A stretch of DNA of 64,000 nucleotides from Mermis nigrescens (GCA_036768485.1 JAVLUZ010000157.1:15937877-16001876), one strand, 5' to 3'. Counted from the stretch's first letter, positions 37,989 through 48,800 are shown. Notes: generated by a model from the letters alone, not told the origin. Translations and numbers: made by a program.

Positions 37989-38545
37989 CTAGCAAGAAAA
38001 ATGCTCCGATGGAGCAAACAAGGTCATTATATTTGGATTTCTTTATTCTTACGGATGTAGAAGGAAGGGACTAGGGAAAATTTCCCTATAAGCGCAAAAG
38101 CCATAAGAATGTGCTTAACAGTTGGACTTCCTCTAAACAACGCAAAAATTGGAGCATATTCTGCGGCCTGTGAAAAATCAAGTTTTAGTCACAAAACGTT
38201 TTTCACTGTTTCGCAAAGAACAATTGAAAATCTTTCATGTTTGTTAAACAAACGATTTATAATTTATTTCACAAAACCTTAACAATGCTCTGATGGAAAG
38301 CAAGATTATCGGAGTAAACTTTACACCTCCGGGCCAACTCAATTCAGTCTACAGAAATAGGCATAGGCCGCAGAATATATTTTGATCTTTGCTTTGTTTA
38401 GAGCAAGTCTAATTGTCAAGCACATTTTTACGGCTTTTGCGCGCATAGGGAAATTTCCCCTAGCACCCGCCTTTTACATCTTTAAGAATTAAAAATTCAA
38501 GTATATTCACCTTCTTTGCTTCATCGGAGCATTTTTTCTTGCTAG
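37989..38545. mobile_element. CTAGCAAAG inverted-repeat element, copy C (diverged)
   Basis: Ends CTAGCAAGAAAAATGCTCCG and TTTTTTCTTGCTAG. Internal inverted blocks include the GCGGCCT / AGGCCGC and CGCAAAA / GCTTTG pairs. At 557 bp it is shorter and more diverged than A and B. Confidence 0.7.
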
Positions 38546-38805
38546 TATTCTACTTTTTCTTAGAATGACGTAAAAGTGCCCGCGGATCGATTTCAAACCA
38601 GAAATGCTCAAGGAAAGTTAAATCCAGAGCTTGCATAAGCAAAGATAAACAGCAAGAGTATTTACTTTTCTTCAACAGTTTATAGCTTCAATATCAAGTG
38701 TTGTCATTTAAAATGTAAGCTAATGACGTTACTAACCTAATTAAAGTAAAATCCTGCATCGGCAGAAACAGCAAGAAAACACATCAGTGCGTAAAAAACA
38801 ATGCA

Positions 38806-40076
38806 ATGAGTGCCGGTGTCACACCTTAAAGTGTCCGGCACCTCAAAGTGTCCGGCCGGACACTTTAAGGTACCTTAAAGTGTCCGAGTTTACCTTAAAG
38901 TGTCCGAGCCACAATAACGTGCTTAAAAGCAAGAAAAAAATGTATTTAAACATTGGGATAGAGTGGGCATCATACGGAGACTTAAAAGGATAGGGTGAAC
39001 CCCCAAAATCCAAAGTCTCTCCAAATTGGTAGATCCATAGAATTGAATAATTTAGCGTTTTTGCAGTTATGCTCCATGTGACTGCCAGACTTTGGCCCAC
39101 TGCCCATGTGAAGTAGCAAGGCATTTAAGAGCCCAAAGTGTTGGGTGGAGGTTCGCCGACCATTGAGGGGGAGTGCGCGAACTTCAATTTTTATTCAAAA
39201 ATTGAAAGAATGCACCTAAAGTGGCTAGAAATCGCAAGTTTTTGCACAAAATCGGGGAGAGGGAATAAACTATTTATGTTTATTTATATTTATATTTGTA
39301 CATTTACGACTTCGGTCATGGGAATCTCCACCCCTTGTTACATGTATGAATGGTAGCATTGTAGGCAATATATAAAATGAAGTCTTGGCATGTCTTTTTA
39401 GAATCATGAGTGAATGGAACCGTGTGTAGTTTAAATTCACAACACTTATGACTGAAATTCGTAAATATCGTCGATTGTTCCTCACGAAAGTTATTTTTAT
39501 AATCGATTTTATCTCCAAATTCGCTAAACGACACCACCATACCTAGGCGTGGGGGTTTGGGGGGTATGCACCCTCCCAGGAACCAAAATACCCCCCCAGA
39601 AATCAAAATAACCCCCCCAGAATTATATTTTTGAAATTTTTTTTGTTTTTTTCGCAATTTTTTTGATGCCAATGGATAGTGCTTGATGATAAACGTTTAA
39701 AAATGGTGTTTCTTTCGCCATACCACCATTTTTAAGGCCATTTTTTGACCTTTGAAAAAATCTTGCACTCCCCCAGATCTTTGGTGCCGCCCACCTATGG
39801 ATGCCACTGACGATGCAACGAATTCTTCGTCATGCATTGGCTTGCTTGTATTTATGTACCTACATTGTACAAGGTACGCATATATGTACATGCCTACTTA
39901 CCTAATTGTACAGCGAGTAATATGCGTGGGCGTATATGCGTACGTATACTCAGCGTAACCCGGACACTTTAAGGCAGAGCCGGACACTTTAAGGTTCCTT
40001 AAAATGTCCGGCCGAACACTTCAAGGCACGGAAACTTTAAGGTGCGACACCGGCCGCCAAAAATCGCATGCAAATG
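38806..40076. mobile_element. Foldback Mutator-like element with CTTAAAGTGTCCGG repeats
   Basis: An exact 9-bp direct repeat AACAATGCA lies at 38797-38805 and 40077-40085. The inverted ends contain GCCGGTGTCACACCTTAAAG (38811 on) and CTTTAAGGTGCGACACCGGC (to 40054). Each is followed inward by several ACCTTAAAGTGTCCGG units (38825-38910; 39960-40045). The right terminal 22 bp are not paired on the left, so the outer borders are less sure than the arrays. It carries a later hAT-like MITE (39538-39799). Confidence 0.6.
39538..39799 (+). mobile_element. hAT-like MITE, copy 3
   Basis: A 262-bp copy from CATACCTAGGCG to CCCACCTATG with flanks GACACCAC / GATGCCAC (6 of 8), nested in the foldback element. 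Confidence 0.8.
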
Positions 40077-40085
40077 AACAATGCA

Positions 40086-41642
40086 TGATAAAGCAACGAA
40101 AATCAGTAGTCGAGCAAGACAACATGAGCTATTCCGGCTACAAATGAACAATCCGACCGACGCGTCAGCAAATGCAAACAATTCAAGAAAATTTATGAGC
40201 CGCATACATAACAAAAATGGACAGACATAAATTTGCATGGATTTTATTATGAAAAAATATTGGAATCGGTTTGATAAAGACAGCGCATAAGAATTATTAT
40301 TATTGTGAAGTAATTTGCAGGTAGTATTTTGAAAAAAGTTTCTCATTTCAGTTAACCTTCAAAACAGTGCATGTTTGCGAATAAAAATCGTTCGAGATGA
40401 GTCAATAATCTTTGAAATAAAAAACTGATCAGAAAATATGCAATACGGAGTTAAATATTGGCATTAGCAGACACGTGCATAATTAAAAATTCACCTCTTC
40501 ACAGCTCAACAACCTCCGGATGCAGAAAAGTTTAAAGATCAGATTCGTTATTCTGACGTTACGGAGATCATTTTTAAAAAAGAATGACCATACACAAAGC
40601 TCTGGGCGGAAAAGTGCTTCTCAGTGTAAACTTTTCACTTGGGCTAATAATGCAATACTGGGTGTACATAAACAAATAAAGTAGGACGCGTAACGCTTAG
40701 GTTAGGGCACATTTTAAGCACAGTCAGCATGTTCCGCCTATTCAGCGGAGTAGCTGAAGAAACTTATTTTTTCATCTCGAAGTCATTACACTAAAACGAT
40801 CACAGATCAAGAAATATTGCTTTAAGAAAGAAAAAAATTAGCTTTGAGATTTTGTCACCCTTTTCGTTGTAGAATCAAATGGACTGCACAGAAACCAAAA
40901 TTGAGTCAGGTAAGCTTTAGGACATGCAAATAGTAAAAAAACCCCGTATACTTTGCACTTTTGTGCAACAACCATTGAGTGTACAGAAATTTTAAGGTCA
41001 GATTCGTAATCTACAATCCAGGGGCAACATTTAAAAAAATCGACCCGCCGCAAATTATTTGATTTTTCATATTACACTTTACAAATTCATTACTTATTCG
41101 GTATTTAGTGTAAACAGAAATAAAAAACCGCATATCGAGTTTTTCAATTATCTATCGATTAAAAAAACCGTACTTTACAGATGTTCCCGTTATAGCTGTG
41201 AGGGGGACATAAAATTCGCACTCGTTGTGATAAACACATCAGAAAAAAGGGTGGCCATGGCCAAGTATACATATTATAGGTACGCGCTAACGCGCTTTCT
41301 ATGATACACAGAGTGAACCACGTATCTATCGTGCATTTCGTTTCTTGATACCGCTCTCAATTTCAATGAGTGTCGTACGAAATCTTCGTGCCATATGGAC
41401 AAAAATTTAAACGGTGTGCCTTAATTTATCATATTATAATTGTTGATTATTTTTATTTACACGAAATGATCAATGTTCTATGCTGGTAATGATCGTGGGA
41501 AATTGCAGCCTAGTATGAAGGGACTAAAAGTGTTACGAGTTTCATGGTTCAGTGAAAGTTTGAAAGCGAAATGAAATGTAAGCTACTATATAAAGACGGA
41601 TAGCATTTGGCATAGCGCTTTGATGGAGAAAAATTCGATTCG
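40086..41642. other. Gene-free stretch
   Basis: Bases 40520-41170 are a diverged relative of inverted duplication A (GTGTAAACTTTT and AGATTCGTTATTCTGACG words). The CTCTTCACAG at 40495-40504 looks like an acceptor, but the frame after it lies in that repeat. No exon is called. Confidence 0.4.
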
Positions 41643-41651
41643 GCGGAAAAA

Positions 41652-42730
41652 GGCACGCAGACCTTAGAGCGCACGACATTAGAGCGCCGACATTAGAGCG
41701 CGCGACATGAGAGCGCAACGACATTAGAGCGTGCGACATTAGAGCGCCGATATTAAAGAGCAGTTACAATGGTGCGTCATGGAGGCAGACAAAGAATTTT
41801 CCTTTCCCGCGAAAAATTTTGTAAGTTTTTGTTTCTAAAAATTGGTGTACAAAAATATACTTAGCATACATTACGAAAATCAGTTAAATTTCTTGTTTTG
41901 TTAATGAGTGGCTGGTAAGTGAGATAAATGCTCTGCAAAACAGTGTCTCCAAACGACCCCTTGCTATGCTAGTTTTAAAGTTGTAGGTGTTACTTATTTT
42001 AAAAAATTTAGACGTAAATTCAAACATTTTTTGTGCAATGGAGTAGACTGATCTGTGTTCTGACGCATACAGCTCTGAAACTACACTATTAATAGTGTCA
42101 TTTTAGGACATTATTTTGTAGCTTTTAATGCACTTTCTAATAGAACTATACCCATTTCACTTGTTTTCTTGACACATAAATGCAGGATAAGTTTACACAA
42201 AGTCTGATCTTTTGCTTATTTACTGCAGTTTTATGATGCTTTACTGCAGCAATAAATTTCACGCTTGATTTGCACTATTTATAATAAATGCGTACAATTT
42301 ACAAAAAATTGTGAAAATGAATACCGTAACCTGTGTCAAGAAAATAAGTGGAAAGGGTATAATGGTCTTACACAAAACCTACTGCTTCAAAAGTTACTGT
42401 CCTTTTTCCAAAGGTAAGTAAAAAAGTAAAAAATTTATATTTTCGTACATCCACTAATTCAACGAGTGTACAACTCAACCAGAAAGTAAAGAAAGAATTC
42501 AAAAGTCTGTTCATTGCTTTACAAAACGAAAGAAACCGCATGCATTCATTTATCACTACCTGATACCGAGGTATTCATGCGTGAGTAGTTAACTTTGCCC
42601 CGTTAGCGTAAAAGTTTTGTAAAGTTGCGTGAAAAACATCTATTATGGCTGCGCTGTTATGTCGCGCGCTCTAATGTCGCTGCGCTCTCATGTCGGCACT
42701 CTAATGTCGTGCGCTCTAATGTCGCTCACC
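41652..42730. mobile_element. Mutator-like foldback element, GACATTAGAGC family, copy 3
   Basis: Starts GGCACGCAGACCTTAGAGCG and ends CTAATGTCGCTCACC. Flanks GCGGAAAAA / GCGGGAAAA (41643-41651, 42731-42739) match at 8 of 9. Arrays are short (about six units left, five right). At 1079 bp it is the smallest copy. The middle (41760-42650) is colinear with copy 2 in reverse complement, minus copy-2-specific inserts. Confidence 0.8.
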
Positions 42731-42948
42731 GCGGGAAAATGTTCTTCGACGCGGTCCGGATTTTCAGCTAAATGAGCCGACCGGTGTGTCTCTTATTACG
42801 TATTGAACGAACCTAATGTTTCTCCATAAATGCCTTATACCTCTTTCTAATGCTGTCTGGACTTGGTAGCTCACGTTTCATTTCGGTTCTGAACTTTCGC
42901 TGAAACATGACGAGTGACGGACGACTGACGACCAGACATGCACGTGGG

Positions 42949-43310
42949 GGGTATTCCTGCAGTGTGGTTCCACCTGTCAAAAAATGTATCCACCTACCTG
43001 TAGCATATGCCCACCTCGCAGAACTTCATTTTCTTATCATTTCATTTTCATTTTCATTTTTTTATTTTTTAAATTTCCTTTACTTTTTTATTTTTTTCAT
43101 TTTTGATATTTCAGTACACCCGTTGGCAGATACTAAAATGGAAAAAAACAAAAAATTATAAACCATAAAATTTTTATCAATAAATTGAGATTCTGACAAT
43201 AGGCGGAATGTCCTGAAATCGATATAAAAAATTGAAGTTCTGCGAGGTGGAGACATGTACCGGTAGGTGGATATATTTTTCAGAGGTGGAGACATACTAC
43301 AGGAATACCC
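42949..43310. mobile_element. MITE with GGGTATTCCTG ends
   Basis: A 362-bp element whose ends GGGTATTCCTGCAGTGTGG and partner are inverted for about 100 bp with interruptions (TATCCACCTACC and CCACCTCGCAGAACTTCA blocks). Flanks are GTGGG on both sides (42944-42948 and 43311-43315), a 5-bp duplication. It is inserted in a CACGTGGGGGTTGG sequence typical of the hAT-like MITE ends. Confidence 0.7.
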
Positions 43311-43328
43311 GTGGGGGTTGGTTGGTAG

Positions 43329-43564
43329 TCTAGACCCTCAGAATGAAAAATTAGACATTTTCTGGAGATATTGTGGCAAAATGAAGGCCAAAATCGGATG
43401 AAAATTGAAAATTTCCTTCAAAAGTATCATAAATTGACCAGAAACTGTGTAGTGACGTAGTTTTAACACTCTTTTAGCGCTTGTGCCAGTTTTTGAGATA
43501 ATTTTGGTCAAAAAAAGCTCAATTGTTCACCCACCAGACCGGCTGATCCCCCAAGATCGGCCAT
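43329..43564 (+). repeat. CCCTCAGAATGAAAAA repeat, unit 1
   Basis: About 235 bp, starting TAGACCCTCAGAATGAAAAA and ending near GACCGGCTGATCC...CGGCCA. A second direct unit lies at 43907-44145. Reverse-strand relatives lie at 53235-53465 and 54745-54930. Confidence 0.65.
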
Positions 43565-43634
43565 GCTCAATGTCTATACTGACGACCCGACACGCATGTG
43601 TGGGGATGGGGGTGGGGGGTTAGGGAGTGTAGAC

Positions 43635-43900
43635 CACACCTGGGCGTGGGGGGTTGGGGCGGTATGAACCCCCTGAGAAACCAAAATACCCCCCAGAAAC
43701 AAAAATAACCCCCCCCCAGAATTCAATTTTTGAAAATTTTCCATGTTTTTTTCGCAATTTTCTAATGCCAATGGATAGTTCTCGACGAGAAACGTCAAAA
43801 AATGGTGTTTTCTTCGCCATACCACCATTTTTAAGGCAATTTTTGACCTTCGAAAAATCTTGCATCCCCTCCCCCAGAATTTTCTTACTGCCCACGTGTG
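43635..43900 (+). mobile_element. hAT-like MITE, copy 4
   Basis: A 266-bp copy from CACACCTGGGCG to CCCACGTGTG with flanks GTGTAGAC / GTATAGAC (7 of 8). It separates two units of the neighbouring repeat. Confidence 0.8.
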
Positions 43901-43906
43901 GTATAG

Positions 43907-44145
43907 ACCCTCAGAATGAAAAAATGGAAGATTTTCTAGGCAAAATGCGGCAGAATGAGATTTTAAAATAGATGAAAACTGGAAATTTTCTTTAAAAGTG
44001 CTTCAAACTGACCAGAAACTGCGTAATTACGTAGTTTTAACGCTATTTTAGTGCTTATACCACTTTTTGAGGTCATGTTGGCCCAAACATGCTCAATTGT
44101 TAGTCCTCCTGGACCGGCTGACCTCCCTCTAATCGGCCAAGCTGT
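43907..44145 (+). repeat. CCCTCAGAATGAAAAA repeat, unit 2
   Basis: Direct-order partner of 43329-43564 with the landmarks GACCAGAAACTG, TACGTAGTTTTAACGC and GGACCGGCTGACC. Confidence 0.65.
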
Positions 44146-44488
44146 GCATCTGTGGTGCCGGCGTCACTTTTCGTCCATTCATACCACGCTACAATTTCAC
44201 ACGATCACTAAATGCATCCATGGGATATTTCATTTAAAATAAAAGCTATCAAGAATTATGATCTGAAGAATTAAGGCATAAAATTCTAATATATTGTCCG
44301 TGTGAAGGTGAAATCTCGTCCAACCTTGATTGAAATTGATAGAGATATCAAAAAACGAAATCCACGATAGATAACAGTAGTAATGGCCGTCAGTCTGGAC
44401 CGCAATGCTGTAGGATAGCCTATGTTATAACATAGGCGATGACGTAAAAATCTGCTCCCTGAGGTAAGTTGAGGGTGCAACGTTAAAG

Positions 44489-44498
44489 TATATAAAGG
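44489..44498 (+). promoter_or_regulatory. TATA-box-like site in left terminal repeat
   Basis: TATATAAAGG, 113 bp from the element end and pointing inward. The identical site is mirrored at 52736-52745. No gene with a convincing start lies directly downstream, so its use is unproven. Confidence 0.4.
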
Positions 44499-45307
44499 AC
44501 GGGAAAGGAGGGGTGTGTAAGGGGAGGGGCTCCCACCGCGCCGCCTGTTATAGCATGGTCTATCTTGCAGTGTTGTTCCTCAGGTTGCATGGTCGATCAG
44601 TTGGTGTGCCAAAAATGCATAAAACAGGCACGTGGCTGGCCGTCCTCTATACCCAAAAAGACCAAAAATAGCGTTTAAAAAGTAAGATTTTTCCGAATTT
44701 TGGGGGATCAGGACCCACCATTCCCCCAGATCGATGTGTCTGCATAAAAACTATGTTTCTGGTCAAGCATTTTTCCGATTTTCGCCCTATTTTATCCAGA
44801 AATTTTCCTTGCTGAGATGCCCCCTCGTGCATGTCTTGTATGTATTATTTACTGTTCGAAGAAAGCACGTACACAACAAGTCACGAATAAATAAGTGATG
44901 TAAAACTAATTTGGCTTCAGCTGTCGGTAATTCAGTAGAACATTAATCGCGAAAAATTGCTAAAATTACAGCAAAAAACTAAAGAGGCAGCCATATAGAT
45001 CAGCGAATACATCGGATATATGCTTTTTTGTCAAAAAAATTCAAAAAATTCACAGCTATTTCAAGTGTTTTTGAGGATTTTTGAGCATAAAATCCGTAGA
45101 TGCATAGCAGGGCGGTTCTGGGGTCAGCCTTCAGCCTCAAAAATAGGCATAAATTTACAGTCACTGCAGCGAAAAAATATAATTTTCATCAATTCCCAGT
45201 AACTTTTCCATTTAGGCCCCCTCCCACAGGTGTTCGTCTCGTCTCCTCTCATTTGCATGGGTCTGCATACTACAGAGAACTTTGCCGTTTAAAAAACAAT
45301 TATTGAT

Positions 45308-45811
45308 ATTTTTATCACGTTGCGAAATATTTTTGTCACGTTGTAGAATTTTTTGTCAAGTTGTGAAATTTTTTTGTCAAGTTCTGAAAATTTTTTGTCA
45401 AGTTGTGAAAATTTTTTGTCAAGTTGTGAAATATTTTTGTCACGTCGTGAAAATTTTTTGTCAAGTTGTGAAAATTTTTTGTCAAGTTGTGAAAATTTTT
45501 TGTCAAGTTGTGAAATATTTTTACGTGCTTAAGCATAATACTTTTGTCAAGTTGTGAAAATTTTTTGTCAAGTTGTGAAATTTTTTTGTCAAGTTGTGGA
45601 AATTTTTTGTCAAGTTGTGGAAATTTTTTGTCAAGTTGTGGAAATTCTTTGTCAAGTTGTGAAATATTTTTGCCACGTTGTGGAAATTTTTTGTCAAGTT
45701 GTGAAAATTTTTTGTCAAGTTGTGAAAATTTTTTGTCAAGTTGTGAAAATTTTTGTCAAGTTGTGAAAATTTTTTGCCAAGTTGCGAAATATTTTTGTAA
45801 AATTTTTGTAT
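45308..45811 (+). repeat. 21-bp minisatellite in left terminal repeat
   Basis: About two dozen copies of TTTTTTGTCAAGTTGTGAAAA, interrupted once by ACGTGCTTAAGCATAATAC. A unit length divisible by three keeps all frames open, which explains the repeat-coded frames on both strands. Variants with CACGTTG and CACGTCG recur at equivalent places in the other arm. Confidence 0.92.
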
Positions 45812-46054
45812 TTTGCTGAAAGTATGCAGTTTCACGAGTTTTTTGCTGAAATAATAGGAAGTCATCCATCAGCCAATAAAAGAGAAAAAAAAGAAAAAAA
45901 TGGAGAAAATATGAGTTTTAAGCACTCAATTCTGGTGTCTCAGCTTGATCAAAAGCTGTTTACACCATAAAAAATTAAAATTGTTTCAATTCTGCATCAT
46001 GAATGCAGGTTTACTGCATCCATGACCCCAGCTGGCACGACGTGGACGTATGAA

Positions 46055-46463
46055 GCTCGCCAGCCACGAGATAATATAAAAACATTCTTAGCACAATGTA
46101 CAAAAAAGGAAATAGGACAGTGTATGATCACAGGGTATAAATAACGTAAGTATTTACCGCTCGGCCAGTCAAACAAGTATACGTGCGCCCACGAACTCTT
46201 TTCAAGGAGGTAGCGCACGCACCTTTTCACTTCACCAGGCACACTGTACACCCCAACCGCCACTAACCCGGATCGCGGGGTACGGCTGAGAATGTACAAC
46301 AAAACAAAATCGAAAACGAACAGAGGCCGCTACACATCGCCGGCACTTGCTCCTCACAAGGCACGACATGTAAACGGGGAACAAAACAAAATTCAGAAAA
46401 AATAATAAAGGTATACACGTGTCCACGAACCTGTTTCACCAGGGTAACACGTGCACCCTACAA
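46055..46463. other. Maverick interior, 3' side of polymerase
   Basis: A GC-richer non-coding stretch with two imperfect direct copies of a 45-48 bp sequence (46167-46215 and 46411-46456) sharing GTATAC, CGTG, CCACGAAC and CACG words. Their role is unknown. No further gene was recognised. Confidence 0.55.
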
Positions 46464-48512
46464 TCAAAAGCCGAACGGTAAAGTACAGTAATCGGGGACC
46501 AAAGAACGTTTATCATACACAACCCTATAATCTTTTTTGTACACCGCGGTAAAAACGTTTCTCATATTATCCCTGAGAATTTTCTTTTCCAAAACGGTCT
46601 TTATGATCTCGTTTCCTGAACAGAAACCGATGACCATTTGTTTCATTATATCGAAATCGATTTCTTTTCTAGTGTTGAATGTTAAACGGAACCCCCGAAT
46701 TTTATGAGTCTGATTTACAATATTTTTCCCGTCAATAGTAACCCTGTATGCGTAATTTTTTGGCCCTCCCGCTACGAATTCACAAATGTAAGCCCCATCC
46801 CCATAACCGTTAAGCTCGTCGGTCATATCGCCCAAGTAACGGCCTATCGGAACCGTATAATTATCATTTTTTCGAGTTAAATAAATAATTGAATCAGTGT
46901 CGAAATAAATAATGCGCGTGTCTAATTTTTCTAAATATGAATACAATTTAAGTCTAGCTTGAGCCGTTACATAAGAAGCTATTACCGGGTTTGTGTTATT
47001 TAATGCTTCTAGAAATTCGTCGTCTACGACATACGTTGTACATGCCATGCGCTCGCCTAAAAACTGAACAGTGCTAACTTTTTTCGTAGGATCGAACATT
47101 AACTTTACAAATTTTTCCGGTTCGGTGAAATATTCGACCTGAGATAAATTGTTGCGCTGTCCGAATTTTCCCCAAAAAGAATTTAACATAAGTTTAGATA
47201 AAGCGCGCATACCTGAGTTTTTCTCAATTTTTTGCCTGTCTAACCTTATACCCTCGACTTCTTCGTATCGTCTAATATATTCTTCTTTTTCTGCTTCCGT
47301 TGTACATCCTTTTGGCCATCCGTCCGCCTGCTGCTTTAATCGTAAGAACGTGTTGATATATTCTGTGAAAAGCCCGCCCTCTTTGGTCGCTGGGTCGTAT
47401 TTTTCGATTTCTGTATAGTGCCAAACTTCGTGGATTTTTGATACAGTGTAGCCTTTATCGATCGCTTTGTACAGTTCTAATGATACCCAGGTGCCCGTGA
47501 TTGACCTCTCTTCGTCTGAATGCTCACAGACGTCCTGCTTTTCGAAAACACAGGTCCGGCAGAGGGGGAATAATAATTTGCCGTCGTGTCGAAATGGTAG
47601 GATTGGGTGGTACAACCCCCGAGGGGGGACGACTGTACATTTAATAATACCATTATACAGTTTATCATACAACGAAACAAAATTTTCAGTGATAATTACA
47701 GGGTGTTTTAATAAAAATTCGCCCGTTTTACATACCCAAGGATACAAACTACATACATCTGTATAGGAAATTTTTTCGCCTTCTTTACATTCGTGATACA
47801 GCTTTACAGCGTTTGTACGACCGCCGTAAAATGCTTCTCTCGGCGATAACGGAGTTACAAAATTTACAGAATCGAAAAAACGTTTCATATTTACATTTTG
47901 TTCAAGCTCTCGCTTCAATTCACATTCCCATTTTTCTACAACTGTATAACCCGAATTTTCTAATGCTTTACGTCTATCTACAGTAGCCTGATAGGCTTCC
48001 TCGAACGTTCGATTGTCTAGAGTTCGCTGCTTTCTATTGACAATATTACATTTTGTACACCCGTGATAGTAACAGCCGTTGAATTCATAGATTGTGTTCC
48101 CCGAGATCCCGTCGACTTTAAACCGCCCAATTTTTACCTCGCCCCCGTTTAATTTATGTCTAATGCGAATGTTTTGAGTTTCCGAAAGCCATTTTAACCA
48201 TTTTAATGCTATTATTGATTGATTTTCTTGAGACCGGTACCCGTGAGCTGGAACAATGCCAATAAGTTCTGGTTTGAGGAAATTTTTGCGGAATACGTGA
48301 TTACAGGCCGAAGCTATTGTTAAACTGACTAGAAAAGGATCTACGCCCGTTTCGTTGATGAAAATTTGACGAAACTTTAAACAACAACGTCTTAAAATAT
48401 CTACATTGGAATTACAATATTCTACAAGCTGTTTTTGTAAATCGAAGGGTTCGTTTTTCGCTTTTTCAGTTTCGTACCATTTGAAAAATTCCTCGCGCGC
48501 CTCGTCTTTCAT
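46464..48512 (-). CDS. polB: Protein-primed family B DNA polymerase, C-terminal part
   Basis: A 682-codon frame holds the end of the exonuclease domain and the whole polymerase domain. It shows an ExoIII-like YCNSNVDIL (residues 32-40), a conserved FNGCYYHGC motif (144-152), motif A YTDVCSLYPW (250-259), motif B with K440 and NSFWGKFG (444-451), motif C YFDTDSIIY (536-544) and a GPKNYAY basic-tyrosine motif (583-589). The end TLPFGF matches the usual end of Maverick polymerases, so the C-terminus is complete. In this family the enzyme copies linear genomes from a terminal-protein primer. The polymerase catalytic aspartates are all present. The first ATG is internal to the family protein; the true N-terminal half is the frame at 48801-50654, separated by frame breaks. 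The ExoIII aspartate position (residue 36) reads as asparagine. Confidence 0.92.
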   Translation of the reverse strand: MKDEAREEFFKWYETEKAKNEPFDLQKQLVEYCNSNVDILRRCCLKFRQIFINETGVDPFLVSLTIASACNHVFRKNFLKPELIGIVPAHGYRSQENQSIIALKWLKWLSETQNIRIRHKLNGGEVKIGRFKVDGISGNTIYEFNGCYYHGCTKCNIVNRKQRTLDNRTFEEAYQATVDRRKALENSGYTVVEKWECELKRELEQNVNMKRFFDSVNFVTPLSPREAFYGGRTNAVKLYHECKEGEKISYTDVCSLYPWVCKTGEFLLKHPVIITENFVSLYDKLYNGIIKCTVVPPRGLYHPILPFRHDGKLLFPLCRTCVFEKQDVCEHSDEERSITGTWVSLELYKAIDKGYTVSKIHEVWHYTEIEKYDPATKEGGLFTEYINTFLRLKQQADGWPKGCTTEAEKEEYIRRYEEVEGIRLDRQKIEKNSGMRALSKLMLNSFWGKFGQRNNLSQVEYFTEPEKFVKLMFDPTKKVSTVQFLGERMACTTYVVDDEFLEALNNTNPVIASYVTAQARLKLYSYLEKLDTRIIYFDTDSIIYLTRKNDNYTVPIGRYLGDMTDELNGYGDGAYICEFVAGGPKNYAYRVTIDGKNIVNQTHKIRGFRLTFNTRKEIDFDIMKQMVIGFCSGNEIIKTVLEKKILRDNMRNVFTAVYKKDYRVVYDKRSLVPDYCTLPFGF

Positions 48513-48800
48513 AGTGTTGGGTGAGTAGTGTTCGGAGTCGGGTAGGGGGCCGATATAATTTTGGTTGTTTTTGTGTTGAAAAGATGTGGGAAGTACCCCT
48601 TCTTCAACTCTGGAATCCCGAAAGTTTTTGGGAGAGAAGAAAGGGGCATGGGTAGGAAATTTAAGGAATCGATAACCCGAACACCCCCACTTCCAACATT
48701 ATGACTTCAAGGCCGCACGTTACGATTTTGGGTAAAACTGTACAATTTTCGTGTAAATATTCAAGTAAAAATTGTGAATCGAAACCGCGAGCATTATGGG
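48513..48800 (-). pseudogene. polB: Broken middle of the DNA polymerase (exonuclease domain)
   Basis: The polymerase frame is interrupted between its two long frames. The 5' frame stops at 48801. Homology continues at once in another frame with an ExoII-like HNxRGFD motif (about 48770-48795). It changes frame again near 48690, where an IDSLNFLP motif follows, and once more near 48560-48570, returning to the frame of the C-terminal part. At least three small indels are implied. No GT-AG intron explains them. Either the gene has recently decayed or the assembly has indel errors here. Confidence 0.8.

Larger units (their letters stand above)
44376..46054 (+). repeat. Maverick left terminal inverted repeat
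   Basis: About 1.68 kb, nearly identical in reverse complement to 51157-52858. The inner border is at TCGTGCCAGC / CCACG...TTCAT around 46054. It contains an inward TATA box, a short segment shared with an interspersed repeat (44690-44730 with 34930-35000), and a 21-bp minisatellite. The 61-residue frame at 44647-44832 and the repeat-coded frames are mirrored exactly in the other arm and look like passengers. Confidence 0.93.

Noticed and set aside
40495..40680. Acceptor-like CTCTTCACAG followed by an open frame
   Set aside because: The open frame coincides with a diverged copy of inverted duplication A and has no donor.
47149..47766. Plus-strand frames inside the polymerase region
   Set aside because: They are antisense shadows of the polymerase gene.
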